Assembly: GCF_000002985.6 (NCBI RefSeq)
Contig: NC_003279.8
Span: 1,984,001-2,048,000, forward strand
Reading direction: 5' to 3'
DNA from: Caenorhabditis elegans
Lineage: Eukaryota; Nematoda; Chromadorea; Rhabditida; Rhabditidae
Length of the DNA: 64,000 nt
Part shown: positions 33,501-45,400 of the stretch, piece by piece
Position numbering within the stretch: position 1 is the stretch's first letter
How the letters are laid out: each line of letters starts with the position of its first letter
The notes under the pieces: generated by a model
Seen by the model: only the letters and a program-made list of their open reading frames with translations
Told to the model about the DNA's origin: nothing
Database searches by the model: none
Program-made: the position numbers and the translations under genes

Positions 33501-33817
33501 AATAGAAAATTGTAGTGTTTTTTGAATGAAGTTTTTTAAAAAAAAAATCTTTTAGATTTTTTGTTGTTGTTCTGACTATTTTCTGAGTGATAATAAGATA
33601 ATCCCTGTTTCTCTGTGTGTCTCTCTCTCATCTCAGAGACATCTGGAATCAATTGCAATTTTATTGGAGTTTTTGTTTTGTGTTGTGCCATTCTTTAGCT
33701 CTCCACGAGAAGACCCACATTTGAGAAAATGAAAGAAAGCATACTTTTTAAAGCTTTTTTTGAGATTTTTTAAAAATGGTTGTACATGAAAATTTGGAAA
33801 TTAAGTTTTTTTTTAAA

Positions 33818-34557
33818 GGTGGTGTAGTCGAATTTGAGACTATGCTTAAAAACATTCTCTATGCTCGTACAAGTCGATATGTGAAAGCGAAACATCACAA
33901 AAATTTCGCTAAAGGAAGTTATGAGCCTTCAAAGTGCTGAAAAAAATGTCGCCGTCCATCTAATTTGAATTTCGCGCGCAAATGAGCACGCCCTTGTGTG
34001 TACTCCTCTCGGACAATCAAATAATTAATTTCTTGATTTTCGGCAATTTTAGCAGATTTTCGTGTTTTTTCGTGATTTTTCATCGTTTTTTCGGTGTTTT
34101 AATTAAAATAACGACGCCTAAAAGTCTATGAGTACAATTTAAACCGATTAATTGCTGACACCAAAATATAGACAAAACTAGCATTTTATTGAATTATCCA
34201 GTTACTACTACATTTTTTGTACTGTTTGGCGTTAAATAATTGACAAAATACGATTTATTGTCTCTTTAAACAGTACTTTTAAATAAAAACTATGAAAAAT
34301 CACGAAAAAACACGAAAAATCGGCTAAAATTGCCGAAAACAAGAAATTAATTATTTGATTGTCCGAGAGGAGTACACACGAGGGTGTTCTCATTTGCGCG
34401 CGAAATTCAAATTAGATGGACGGCGACATTTTTTTCAGCACTTTGAAGGCTCATAACTTCCTTTAGCGAAATTTTTGTGATGTTTCGCTTTCACATATCG
34501 ACTTGTACGAGCATAGAGAATGTTTTTAAGCATAGTCTCAAATTCGACTACACCACC
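33818..34557. mobile_element. Family F palindromic MITE (740 bp)
   Basis: The ends TTTAAAGGTGGTGTAGTCGA and its complement are nearly perfect. The arms of about 250 bp share GTACTCCTCTCGGACAATCA and CATAGAGAATGTTTTTAAGC. A 200-base central loop, with no ORF, is not palindromic. Confidence 0.85.
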
Positions 34558-34642
34558 TTTAAATTAATTTTTTTAAATTGATATTTAAACTGTTTTTTTT
34601 CTTTTAATTTTTTTTAATTTTTCATTAAATTTATTTAATTCC

Positions 34643-34878
34643 ACATCACGGGGTTCTGGCCTTCCTCATTGAATTTTTCGCGCTCCAATGACAAACGCCC
34701 ACCGGACAACGCGTGAGAAAGTCGTGTACTCCACACGGACAAATGCATTTAGTTTTACAACTAAAATCGAGCCGCGACGCGACACGCAACGCGCCGTAAA
34801 TCTACCCAGATATGGCCTGGCCTAGTTCGGCAAAAACTCTTCCATTTCAATTTATGATTTAAGCCAGAAATCCGTGAA
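34643..34878 (+). repeat. Family C element, copy 2
   Basis: Opposite orientation to copy 1; both ends present (CACGGGGTTCTGGCCTTCCT / AGCCAGAAATCCGTG). Confidence 0.8.
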
Positions 34879-35168
34879 ACTTAAAAATACTCTTCCTTTT
34901 CCATTAAATTTATTAAATTCCACGTGGCGTTTTTGCGTTATTTATCATTAGGGCGCGTTTGCAATCTGTATTCTGTTTGGAAATTTTTTGTATTTTTTTA
35001 TACGAAAATGTTTGAAAAAAAGAAGAAAACCCACAGAAAATCGGCTTAAATATTTTATGAAAAAAAGTGTTTTTAATTAATTTTTAATTTAAAATATCTG
35101 AAAGGATTTTTACTCAATTTCTCAATGGGGCGCGTTTGTTCAAATTTTCTATTTTTTTTAAAGTAGAA

Positions 35169-35393
35169 TCACGCGATTTTGGCTTCCCTCATAAATTGAA
35201 ATGGAAGAGTTTTTGCCGAACTAGGCCATTTTAGCTCGGCCATAACTGGGGTAGATTTAAGGCCGCGTCGCGGCTCGATTTTAGTTGTACAACTAAATGT
35301 ATTTGTCCGAGTGGAGTACACGACTGTCCCAGTCCGGCAGGCGATTATCAATGGAGCGCGAAAAACTCTATGAGGAAGGCCAGAACCCCGTGT
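35169..35393 (-). repeat. Family C element, copy 3
   Basis: Orientation of copy 1; the CGCGTTGCGTGT core is shortened to GCCGCGTCGCGGCTCG. Confidence 0.8.
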
Positions 35394-35724
35394 AGAAAAA
35401 AACTTCCCAAATTGCAAATTTCCCTCGGTTTATCGAGCAATTTGTCACTTTTCTGCTGGAAAACGAAATCATCATAATACCCTCATATGACATACCAGTT
35501 TTTGTTTCGGTGAATGATTTCCCTCGCACTTTTTTGATTTGATTCTCACATGAGTACAATCTATTTGAATTTGAAATGTTTGAAATGGAAGTTATCATAC
35601 AGGGCACTTTTACTGATAACAAGAATGATAACACACACACACAAACTCCTACACTTTTCGAAATTTTTGCTGTTGTTGAGAATTTTTTCTAACATAAGTT
35701 TGGCGTTTTAACAGTTCTTCGGTC

Positions 35725-36045
35725 TAAGCGTTACGTGGCCTAGAAAATTGAAAACTAGGCCACAAAGTTGTAGGGGGCCTCACTAAACTCTCTGTGGCCT
35801 AGAAATCCAAAATTCGGCCCCTATGTGTCGAGGTCCCCCTTAACAATTCATGGCCTAGAAATTCCAAAATGTGACTACATAGATGCCCGGGTCTCTTTGA
35901 ACAATGCGTGGCCTAGAAATCCAAAGTTCGGCCACATATTTGTCGAGTTCTATCTAGGGCCTACGTGGCCTAGAAAACCTAACTTCAGCCACCTCACCAC
36001 AGAAAACGACTGAGACAATTACATCTACTTGGCCTAGAAATCCAA
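35725..36045. repeat. GTGGCCTAGAAATCCAAA repeats
   Basis: Five degenerate units of about 60 bp with TGGCCTAGAAATCCAAA followed by TTCGGCCAC. Confidence 0.65.
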
Positions 36046-36289
36046 ATTGCCCGTTCTAACAAGCTGTCAAGTGCAACACGAGACACCTAGAGAAAAAGTG
36101 TGTGAATCACGAGACTGTTTGGGTGCACTCTGAGCTTTTCCCCCATCTCAACGAGACACTGTTGATACAGCAATTTTTGTTGAACAACACACTGTACCCC
36201 CCGCCGCTTCAAGAACAATGATCGATGAAAAATACACTTGATCTTTTCGGAAAAAAATACACTTTTATGTTCCTAGACCACGGGAGGCA

Positions 36290-36778
36290 CGGAAATCGAA
36301 TTTTCGGCAATTTCGGCAATTCTGGCAAACTGTCGAAATTTCCGAATGCCGGAAATTTTGAAAACCGGCAATTGCGGGAATTGCCGAACAAGGTGGCATT
36401 TTTTAAATTCCGGAATATAACAAGGTTTGAAAATTGCCGAAAATGCCCAGGAATCGGCAGTTTCAGAATTGCCGGAATTGCCGGAAATTTTCTTTTTTGC
36501 CGAAAATTTTCAAAATCTGCAATTACCGAAATTGCCGGAAATTTCCATTTTCGGCAATTGCTGAAAATTTCTAAAACCGGCAATTGCCAGAATTGCCGAT
36601 TGCCGGAAATTTCCAAAATCGGCAATTACCGAAACTGCCAAAAATTTCCAAAACCGGCAATTAACGAAATTGCCGAAAATTTCCAAAACCGGCAATTTCC
36701 AAAATTGCCGGAAATTTCCACAATCGGCAATTACCGAAATTGCCGATTGCCGGAAATTTCCGATTACCGCACACCCCT
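36290..36778. repeat. TTTCCGGCAATTGCCG satellite
   Basis: Tract of AATTGCCGGAAATTTCCAAA units ending CCGCACACCCCTGTTCC. It gives long repetitive ORFs in opposing frames (188 and 138 codons), which are artefacts. Probably the expanded interior of a family I-like element. Confidence 0.75.
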
Positions 36779-37007
36779 GTTCCAAACGTGAGGCCTAGGT
36801 CGTTACGGCGTGGCCTAGAAAAAACCTAGGTCATCAGGTGATGTTGAGCATCTCATTTATCTAGAAGCAAAGTTGATTTTCTATGGTGGCCTAGAAAAAC
36901 AAATCCAAGGCCATCAAGAGATTAAGCGACCTAAAAAAGGTGACTTAGATGGGGGAGCACAACATAATATTTTTTCTCAAAAAAAAATTGGTGGCCTAGA
37001 AAGCCCA

Positions 37008-37228
37008 CACCACGGGGTTTTGCTCGTTGATTTTTTCGCGCTCCATTGACAATCGCCCGCCGGACTGGGAAAGTCGTGCACTCCACACGGACAAATACAT
37101 TTAGTTTTACAACTGAAATCGAGCCGCGACGCGACACGCAACGCGCCGTAAATCTACCGAGCCAAAATGGCCTAGTTCGGCAAAAACTCTTCCATTTCAA
37201 TTTATGAGAGAAGCCAGAAATCCGTGGC
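37008..37228 (+). repeat. Family C element, copy 4
   Basis: Ends CACGGGGTTTTGCTCGTTGA and GCCAGAAATCCGTGG. Confidence 0.8.
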
Positions 37229-37257
37229 CAAACTGTAGGAACATGCACCATGTTTGT

Positions 37258-37460
37258 CAGAAGGGGAACATTTTCTCTCTATCTTCTGCTCCTGCTCTCT
37301 CTCTCTCAATTCCTGCAGCGACCGATAAAACTGGTGGTGGTGGGAGAGAAGAGTAAGTTGACTTTAGCCGTCAAGCCGCCAATGCTTTCACTATCTCTTT
37401 TTCTTTCTGTACTCTCTCTCTCTCTCTCTCTCTCACTTTTTCCATCTTTCTCTCTGCCTA
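37258..37460 (+). repeat. CT-rich low-complexity tract
   Basis: Contains CTCTCTCTCTCTCTCTCTC and, at 37321-37352, an exon-like segment between CCTGCAG and GTAAGT. It is far upstream of crtc-1 on the same strand, so a 5' non-coding exon is conceivable but unproven. Confidence 0.5.
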
Positions 37461-37465
37461 CTCCT

Positions 37466-37785
37466 CCAGCTCCTGCTCCTCCGGGCTTCTTCTTTTTTTC
37501 TTTTTTTTTTGCCAATTATTATTACTCGGAGGAAGTTTTTTTTTTTTTTTTTTGTTGCAATATTTTTTTTTCTAAAAGAATTTTAATTTTAAATTCTTAT
37601 AACCGGTTATATAACCTAAAATTCAAAAATTGAGAAATTTTTTTAAATTTTGAAGTTTACCGCCCTCAAAGGATATTTGAATTGTTTTAAATTTTTCGTT
37701 TTTTTTTTGAAACAAAAAATTTTGAAAAAAAAAATTGAATAAAAATTCACGGATTTCTGGCTTCCCTCATAAATTGAAATGGAAG
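37466..37785 (+). repeat. Recent duplicated block, copy 2
   Basis: Partner of 28012-28330, offset 9.45 kb, same strand. Continues into family C copy 5. Confidence 0.85.
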
Positions 37786-37978
37786 AGTTTTTGCCGAACT
37801 AGGCCATGTTGGTTCGGCCATATCTGGGATAGATTTAAGGCGCGTTGCGTGTCGCGTCGCGGCTCAATTTTAGTTGTAAAATTAAATGTATTTGTCCGTG
37901 TGGAGTACACGACTTTCCCAGTCCGGCAGGCGATTGTCAATGGAGCGCGAAAAATTCAATGAGGAAGGCCAAAACCCC
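37748..37978 (-). repeat. Family C element, copy 5
   Basis: Nearly the same as copy 1 apart from the end, which decays after GGCCAAAACCCC. Confidence 0.8.
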
Positions 37979-38493
37979 TTCAAAATTCGAATTTTTTAAT
38001 TTAAATTTTTGAGTTTAAAAAAATTTTAAATTCATAAATTTTAAAAAACTGTACGAGCAACCGCGCTCCATTGATAAATAACTAGAAATCTATGCAAATC
38101 GTCCTCAAAAACTAGTCCACGGCCCCAAGTTTAAAAAACTCAAAATTTTCCAAAAAAAAATCTGCCACGTGGAACTTCAGCTCATTTGTTGTCACTTCTT
38201 CTTTGGTTTTTTCCCGGAATTTCTCCGGAAAATGCAGCTCTTTTTAGTCTTCCGCTTTTTGCTTTGAATTTTAGATTTTTCTTTGTTGGTTTTTCACCCA
38301 CTCTTTTTGTTGGGGAATTTTCCAACTTTTTAAAACTTTCCCACAATGATCACTGAATTAAACGCAAATTTAAATTTACATAAACCGCCTAAAAATGTTG
38401 CGAATTTGCCCTTTTTTTTCATAAATATGCAAAATTGTACGCATATTATATTTCGAAAGTGTGCTCTATTGATAAACTGGTTACGGATTTTTT

Positions 38494-38640
38494 TACAACT
38501 GAAATCGAGCCGCGTCGCGGCTCGATTTCAGTTGTAAAACTAAATGTATATTTCCGTGTGGAGTACACGACTTTCCCAGTCCGGCGGGTGATTGTCAATG
38601 GAGCGCGAAAAATTCAATGAGGAAAGCCAGAACCCCGTGA
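38494..38640. repeat. Family C element, copy 6 (rearranged)
   Basis: The GAAATCGAGCCGCGTC stretch is mirrored immediately by its complement, forming a short hairpin, then continues to GGAAAGCCAGAACCCCGTG. Confidence 0.75.
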
Positions 38641-38859
38641 AAAATGTTGCAGCAACTGCGCTCTATTGATAAGTTGATCTATTTTGATTTTTCCGGAAAA
38701 TTAGGTAATTCAATCGGGGTTTTTTGATTAATGTTTCCATGATTTTTCGCAGTAGAAAGAAAATTGGAAAATGTCAGAAACATATTTCCGGCGGCGGGGC
38801 AATAATACATGTATAAACTTTTTATCGAGTGAGCTCTTTGGACTTTGCCTATTAATATC

Positions 38860-40200
38860 CTGGTAGCCTGGAAAAACGTAGAAAACGTCTAAAAAATATA
38901 TCCTCGTGGCCTAGGAAACCTTTTTCACGGCCTAGAAAACATTTGGCCTAAAATCCCCAAAGCCTCTAAAAGGAAACTTTTTCGCGGGGTTCTGGCCTTC
39001 CTCATTGATTTTAGTTTTACAGCTAAAACCGAGCCGCGACGCGACACGCTACGCGCCGTAAATCTACCCCAGATATGGCCGAGCCAAATGGCCTAGTTCG
39101 GCAAACTCTTCCATTTCAATTTATGCCTTTTTCACTGTCTAGAAAAGGAAACTTTCCATAAAAACATTTTTTTTTTCAATATGGAAATTTCAAAAAAAAA
39201 ATTCTGATTCATCTTTTGGACTGAAAGAAAACTAGAAAACTAGCTGAAATTTGCATTTTTTTGAATACATTTTCCAGTTTTTTGTTGTATTGTTTTGTCC
39301 GTCCAGACACAATTTTTCACTTTTTTTGGTCTTTTTCTTCCCTTTCCCCAGTGAAGTTTTCATCAATATTTTATGCGAAAACGATAAGAAGAAGAAGCAC
39401 ATGATGTCATCATGGGATTCCTTACTGGATGAACGAAAAAAAAAACAATAAGAAACCTATCAGAAGAGCGCATTTTTACACGTGATGTATTGATGGAAGA
39501 GGAAATTTCTGAGCTACTAATTTTGTTTTAGTTTGATTTATTTCTAGGCCTCTGTTTTAAGATTTTTAGGCCATTTAAAAATTTTAAGACAGTTTTGGTG
39601 TTTCTAGGTCATCAAAAGTTTTTAGGTCATGTTGAAATTTTTAGTCGGTTTCATATTTCTAAACTGTATATGGATGGAAGAGGAAATTTCTAGGCCACGT
39701 TGCTAATTTTGCTTCAGTGTGATTTTTCTCTTATTTCTAGGCCTCTGTTTTAAGATTTCTAGGCTATGTTGGAAGTTCTAGGCCACCTAAAACTTGTGAA
39801 CTTTTTTCGAACTTGCAAAGTCCTATTCCAAATTTCTAGGCCACAACTAAGACGGTTTTGGTATTTCTAGGCCATCAAAAGTTTTTAGGTCATGTTGAAA
39901 TTTTTAGTCGGTTTCATATTTCTAAACTGTATATGGATGGAAGAGGAAATTTCTAGGCCACGTTGCTAATTTTGCTTCAGTGTGATTTTTCACTTATTTC
40001 TAGGCCTCTGTTTTAAGATTCTTAGGCCATGCTGGAAGTTCTAGGCCACCTGCAAGGTTATATTCCGTCTAGGTCACCTGAAAATTTAAGGTATTTCTAG
40101 GCCATCAAAAGTTTTCTAGGTTATGTTGAAATTTCTAGACAATTTTGAAACTTCTGGGCCATCTCATATTTCTAAACTTTTTTGTACTTCCTAGGCCACG
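38860..40200. repeat. TTCTAGGCCA repeat with a 262-bp direct repeat
   Basis: The segment with GTATATGGATGGAAGAGGAA and CACGTTGCTAATTTTGCTTC is present near 39667 and 39929, with a partial copy near 39490. The surrounding motifs are TTCTAGGCCA. Confidence 0.75.
38986..39126 (+). repeat. Family C element, copy 7 (deleted)
   Basis: CGCGGGGTTCTGGCCTTCCT joins directly to TTAGTTTTACAGC, dropping the GCGCTCCATTGACAATC part. Confidence 0.75.
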
Positions 40201-40391
40201 GGGTTCTGGCCTTCCTCATTGAGTTTTTTGCGCTCCATTGACAATAGTCGTGTACTCCACACGGACAATTACATTTAGTTTTACAACTAAAATCGAGCCG
40301 CGACGCGACACGCAACGCACCGTAAATCTACCCCAGATATGGCCGAGCCAAAATGGCCTAGTTCGGTAAAACTCTTCCATCTCAATTCATT
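40199..40391 (+). repeat. Family C element, copy 8
   Basis: Lacks the CGCCCGCCGGACTGGG part; otherwise typical. Confidence 0.75.
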
Positions 40392-40680
40392 TGTTTGGTA
40401 CTGACAGGTAATCTGAAATAATAAAAATAAAAATGTTTATATTACCTAACTTTATTTTTAGTTGTCTAGAACACTGCTAAACTTCTGCCATATATCAGGT
40501 TTTCTAGGCCACGGCCACGTTTTTACCAAATTTTTTACATAAAATTTAAATTATATGTTGCGAAAATGTTAAATATCTAGACTTGCTGAGAAAACCCTAT
40601 AATTTCAATCTTTTTGTAGTTTTTGTTATTTTTCCGGCAAAAAAAAAAACTAAATCTCTCCTAAATTTAGCGCTGAGCAC

Positions 40681-40860
40681 TTCCCGAAATAAGTGGTAAA
40701 CGTCTCTCTCACTCATTTCGGAGCGACACACACACACACAACGCCCTTAGCCTTATCACATGCTCTTTTTTGTCTTTTTCTCTAAGTCTCTCACCGGCCA
40801 CCACCATCTATTCTCTCTCTCTCTCTCTTTCTGCTTTTTTTTTCTTCTTTTTTTATGTAT
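40681..40860 (+). repeat. CT- and CA-rich low-complexity tract
   Basis: CTCTCTCTCTCTC and ACACACACACAC runs with T-rich sequence, about 1.6 kb upstream of crtc-1. Confidence 0.55.
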
Positions 40861-41084
40861 GTGTCAGCTTCCTTGATTTCCTCTTTTTTCAGCCAATTTC
40901 CAGCTTATTTTTAGATTTTTTTAATTGCCACGTGGCAATTGCTCTTTTGTATAGCTTTTAAAAAGTTAAAATTTTCAAAAAAAAATTATTGATGAGTCAT
41001 TTATTTAAATTTGTGTTGAAATATTTTGTTCCGTTAATTTTTTTCAAAAAAATTGTACACGTGGAGTACACGAGCCTTTTTCAA

Positions 41085-41725
41085 GTTTTCTGAAAAAAAT
41101 TTTGGCGGGAATTCAAATCTTCTGAGAAAAATTTTGGCGGGATTTCAAAAAAATTTTCTGAAAAAAATTGAATTTCTAGGCCACGTAGAAAAACTGATGG
41201 CCTAACTTATCATTAATCCTAGGCCACAAAGAAATCTGACCTAACTTCTATGTATTCTCGGCCATATTGTGCAAAAACCTATTTTCCAGGCTAAACTTTT
41301 CTTGGTCACGAGGGAAAATCTCAGGGACCTCTCAACTAATAGCCTAACTTCCCAAAATCAACCAGTTTTTGGTGGCCGAAGTTTTCAAATTGTTCTGCCA
41401 CTTGGGAAAATTAAAGAAAATATTGATGACCTAACTTTCCCTAAACCTAGGCCACCAGAAAAAATCTTCTCTAATTTTAGAATAAGTTTCCAAAAGTCGA
41501 ACTTTCGAAATTTATCTGCCACATCTAGATTTTCTAAATTAGTTTGCCTCTTTTTCAGGTGGCCTAACTTTTCCTAAAACTAGGCTACAGGGAAAACTCA
41601 AAGGCCATCTTTCCAGGTGGCCTAATTTTTCAACTTCTTAGGCCACAAGGAAAAATCTTCTATATTTTTTAACCCTGGGTCGAACTTTTCCACTTACTCC
41701 ATGCCTAACTTGATAAAATCCCAGG
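41085..41725. repeat. GGCCTAACTTTCC / CTAGGCCAC repeats
   Basis: Irregular GTGGCCTAACTTTCC and AAACCTAGGCCAC motifs alternate about every 60-80 bases. Confidence 0.6.
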
Positions 41726-41727
41726 TA

Positions 41728-41930
41728 ACGGGGTTCTGGCCTTCCTCATTGAATTTTTCGCGCTCCATTGCCAATCGCCCGCCGGACTGGGAAAGTCGTG
41801 TACTCCACACGGACAAATACATTTAGTTTTACAACTAAAATGAAGCTACGACGCGCTGTAAATCTACTCCAGATATGGCCGAGCAAAAATGGCCTAGTTC
41901 GGCAAAAACTCTTCCATTTAAATTTATGAG
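41728..41930 (+). repeat. Family C element, copy 9
   Basis: The core CGCGACGCGACACGCAACGCG is shortened to TACGACGCGCTGTAA. Confidence 0.75.
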
Positions 41931-42119
41931 AAAATCCATGCCAGGTCACGTGGGGATACCGTTGATGTTCCTGATGGCCTAATTTTCCAAAATACTAGGC
42001 CATAAGAAGATAGTGGCCGAACTTTTAAATTTTATCGGTCACGCTGCTCTCCTCGGCAAAATGAAATTTTCTCGCAATGCAATGTTTCCCAAATTTCCCC
42101 CATACTACTCTCGACACAT

Positions 42120-42330
42120 TTTCCGATTTTAGATATATATATATATATCCTTGTGTGCATGTGTGTCTAATCTCTGAAAGTGCTCTCTCTCTCTCAAGGC
42201 TTCTCCTCCACCCTCACCTCCTCCTTCAGCTCTCGGATTTCATTTTCATTTTCTGATCTTTTCCCGTCTCTCTCTCCCTTGCTCGTTTTATTTTACTCAT
42301 TTCAATCACCTGCAGGAAAAACATCGAAAC
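42120..42330 (+). promoter_or_regulatory. Candidate crtc-1 promoter and leader
   Basis: A TATATATATATA run and CTCTCTCTCTC lie just upstream of the first coding exon. CACCTGCAG at 42305-42313 could be an acceptor for a spliced leader or a 5' exon. Inference only. Confidence 0.35.
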
Positions 42331-42406
42331 ATTTGAATTCTCCATCTGAAATTTCCCCCAAGTATAGCGGAAATAGACCGACGAAATCGCTCTCTCCCTG
42401 GGAGCG

Positions 42407-45400
42407 ATGCGAATGTCAAATTCGAATACACCACGCAAGTTCAGTGAGAAGATTGCAATACTCGAGAGGAAACAGAATGAGGAGAATACAACGTTTGAGG
42501 ATATTATGCGACAGGTTTGGAAATTAGCTATATATATATATATATATATATATAATGCAAAATTTGTTTTTCTAAATTGCGTTTTTATTTGAAAATTTAA
42601 CATTTGTTGAGAACTAACAAAAAATTAGTAAAAATAATTTTTTGGGCGAAACTAAAGAAATTTAACAGTTGTACCAGGGGTGGGCGCAACTGCCGTTCGG
42701 CAAATTGCCGGTTTGCCGTTTGCCGGTTACCAGATTTGCCGGAAATATTTAGAGGGATTTTTTATAAGACGGAAAAATCTAAAAACGTTTTCTTTAGATA
42801 TTTTCATATAATATGCTTACTTTTCAAAATAGATGTAGGAACATTCATAGGATGCGTTTAATTTTGCCATTTGAAATTGAAATTCTGAAATTTCCAAAAA
42901 ATAGTGCGAAACCACAATTTGCCGAAAATTTTCGGCAAATTACCGTTATTCTGGCGAATTCGGGAAATCGGTAATTTGCCGGTTTGCCGATTTGCCGGAA
43001 ATGTTTAATTCCGGCAATTTGCCGATTTGCCGGAAAAAATCGTTTGCCACCCGCCCCTGACAAGTTATACTCGAAGAATTTTTTTTTTTCAACTTTTTCA
43101 TAAACTCATCAAAGTCATGACTTTCAATTTTTTAGTATCAAAAGCGGATAATAGTTACTTGAAAAATATAATTGTCTCGAATCGAATAATTAATCGAAAA
43201 ATTGGAAATGTCTACTGAAATAGCGCCAATTGTTTCAAAACATTAAAAAAAAAAACTAAAATAAAAAAAAATTCTAAATTTTATATGAGTTTTTGAAAAT
43301 AGGCAAAATCTCCGTTTTTGCCACTTTTTTGGAAGTCGTAGATCAATAAAATTTTTATTTCATTTTTATAGTCTACTTGTGCTTCAAACATTAATATTTT
43401 CAAATTTTCGGCAATCGACAATTCCGGTAATTGCCGGTTTTGTTACTTTCCGGCAATCGGCAATTTCGTCGATTGTTGGTTTTGGAAATTTTCGGCAACC
43501 GGTAAGTTTGGAAATTTCCGGTTTTGGAAATTTTTGCCAATTGCCAAAAATGATAATTTCCGGCAATTTCTGGAATTGCCGGTTTTGGAAATATCCGGCA
43601 ATTTCGGCAATTCCGGCAATTGTTGGTTTTATGGATTTTTGGCAATTTTTGGCAATTTCGGCAATTGCAGAAAATTGAAATTTCTGACTATTTCGGCCAT
43701 TTCGGTAATTGCCGTGTTTATGAATTTTTGGGCAATTTCGGCAATTGCCGGTTTTCAAAATTTTTCGCAATGACAATGGCCGTAAAAATGTTAAGTAGCA
43801 AGATGCCAATATTTTTCTATTCAGGTGCAATCAATCACCCATCATCCGACGGATTCATCAGGATCATCGACGGCAACTGCACCAATGCCCATTCCGCAAC
43901 AGGTAAGGCGAATCTACAAAAGTGAAAATAATTGTGGAAATATAGAAACATATTTTTTCTGTTTGAAAATAACATCCATTTTCATCGAAACACTTGAAAA
44001 ATATCTCAAAAACTGCCTGAAACTTTCCAAAGAATTTGCCTTTTTTTTTTAGAAATTTTCAGAACGTCTCATTACGGAATTTGGTAGTTTTGTATCATTT
44101 TAGGTCTAAAAAAGCAAAGTCTCAAATTTCGGTACTCCACCTTTAAAATCAAAATGTTACAATTATTCAAATGTTAGTATAAACTATTGAATGAACATAT
44201 TCCAGGGTCTCCTTCCACCTCAACAACCATGGGGTCACAATCTCGGAGGATCCCTGCCGAACGTCCATCAAATGCCATCCTACTCTCCACCACAATGGCC
44301 ACCAAATTGGCAGCACGAGATTCAACACAGACCTATCGTAAGTTTTTTTCCTAATTGTAAATCTCTTCAGCAACGAACTCCATTACAGCAAGGACATCGA
44401 AGTCGATCACCAGAGGATCACATGATCGGAAGTGCATCTGGATCACCATCACATCACTATCATCCGTATGGAATGAGATCGAATGGATTATCACGATCGC
44501 CCGATCGAACGCCTCCCCAACACCCGCAGTATACGCCCTATGGACCCCCGTATAACCAACCTGGACAGCTTGTGCCGCCCGAGTCGTGGAATCAGTGAGT
44601 TTTTGAATTTTGATAAATATTTAAAAACTGAGTTTTTTTTCTCTAAAAATCAGCGTCAGCGAGAAGTTTTTTTTTTAATTTCAAATGCAAATTTTTGCGA
44701 ACTACATTTTTATACTTTAATTTTGCCTTAATTATTCGTATTAAAACATTGTATTTTTTCTTTATCGATTTGAATCTTTGACAACAAACGGGATATTATA
44801 AAACGTTTATAAATAGTTGAAAATTGTTTTTTGAGTAGACAGTTTTTTGTCAAATAACTGGTTTTGGAATTACAATCCAAAATTTGGACTTTTTCAAAAC
44901 GTGTACCTAGCACACTTCCAATGGCCGTCGTAGCTCAGAAATGGGTATAGATGAAACAAGGTGGCCAAATTTTTTGAAATTTTTTTATTTACTGTCAAAA
45001 GGTGGCAATTACTATTTTTACATTCAAAAATCCAAAAAAAAAACCAAAAAATATTGATGCTTGAGTTTATTTTTAATGGGTTTATTCAAATAATGTTGCA
45101 AAATGTATTAACATACATGTTTTAATGGATTCTGATACAGTTGTGACGTAATTTTTCTACATTTCAATTTTCCGACACTACTTGAATAACCCTACTAATA
45201 GAGAATAGTCACGAGTCGAGACTCGACACGGCAAACATTTTTTGGATTTTTTGGACTAAAAAAAAACCAAAAAATCAATTTTTAGATTTTTCGAATTAAT
45301 TTTTCGCAAAAAAAAACCAAAAAAACCCTGCTTTGCATGTTTCTAAAGTTACAGCCGTTCAAAATTTAAAAACTCATTTTTGCAAATATTTTTCATCACT

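Noticed and set aside
36209..36791. Long repetitive ORFs of 138-188 codons on both strands
   Set aside because: They follow the TTTCCGGCAATT satellite, which happens to lack stops in several frames.
40770..40961. Ser/Leu/Phe-rich ORF in the CT tract
   Set aside because: Product of CT and T runs; no splice partners.
44920..44960. tRNA-like GGCCGTCGTAGCTCAG
   Set aside because: Resembles a tRNA D-arm, but no T-arm or acceptor stem could be paired downstream.
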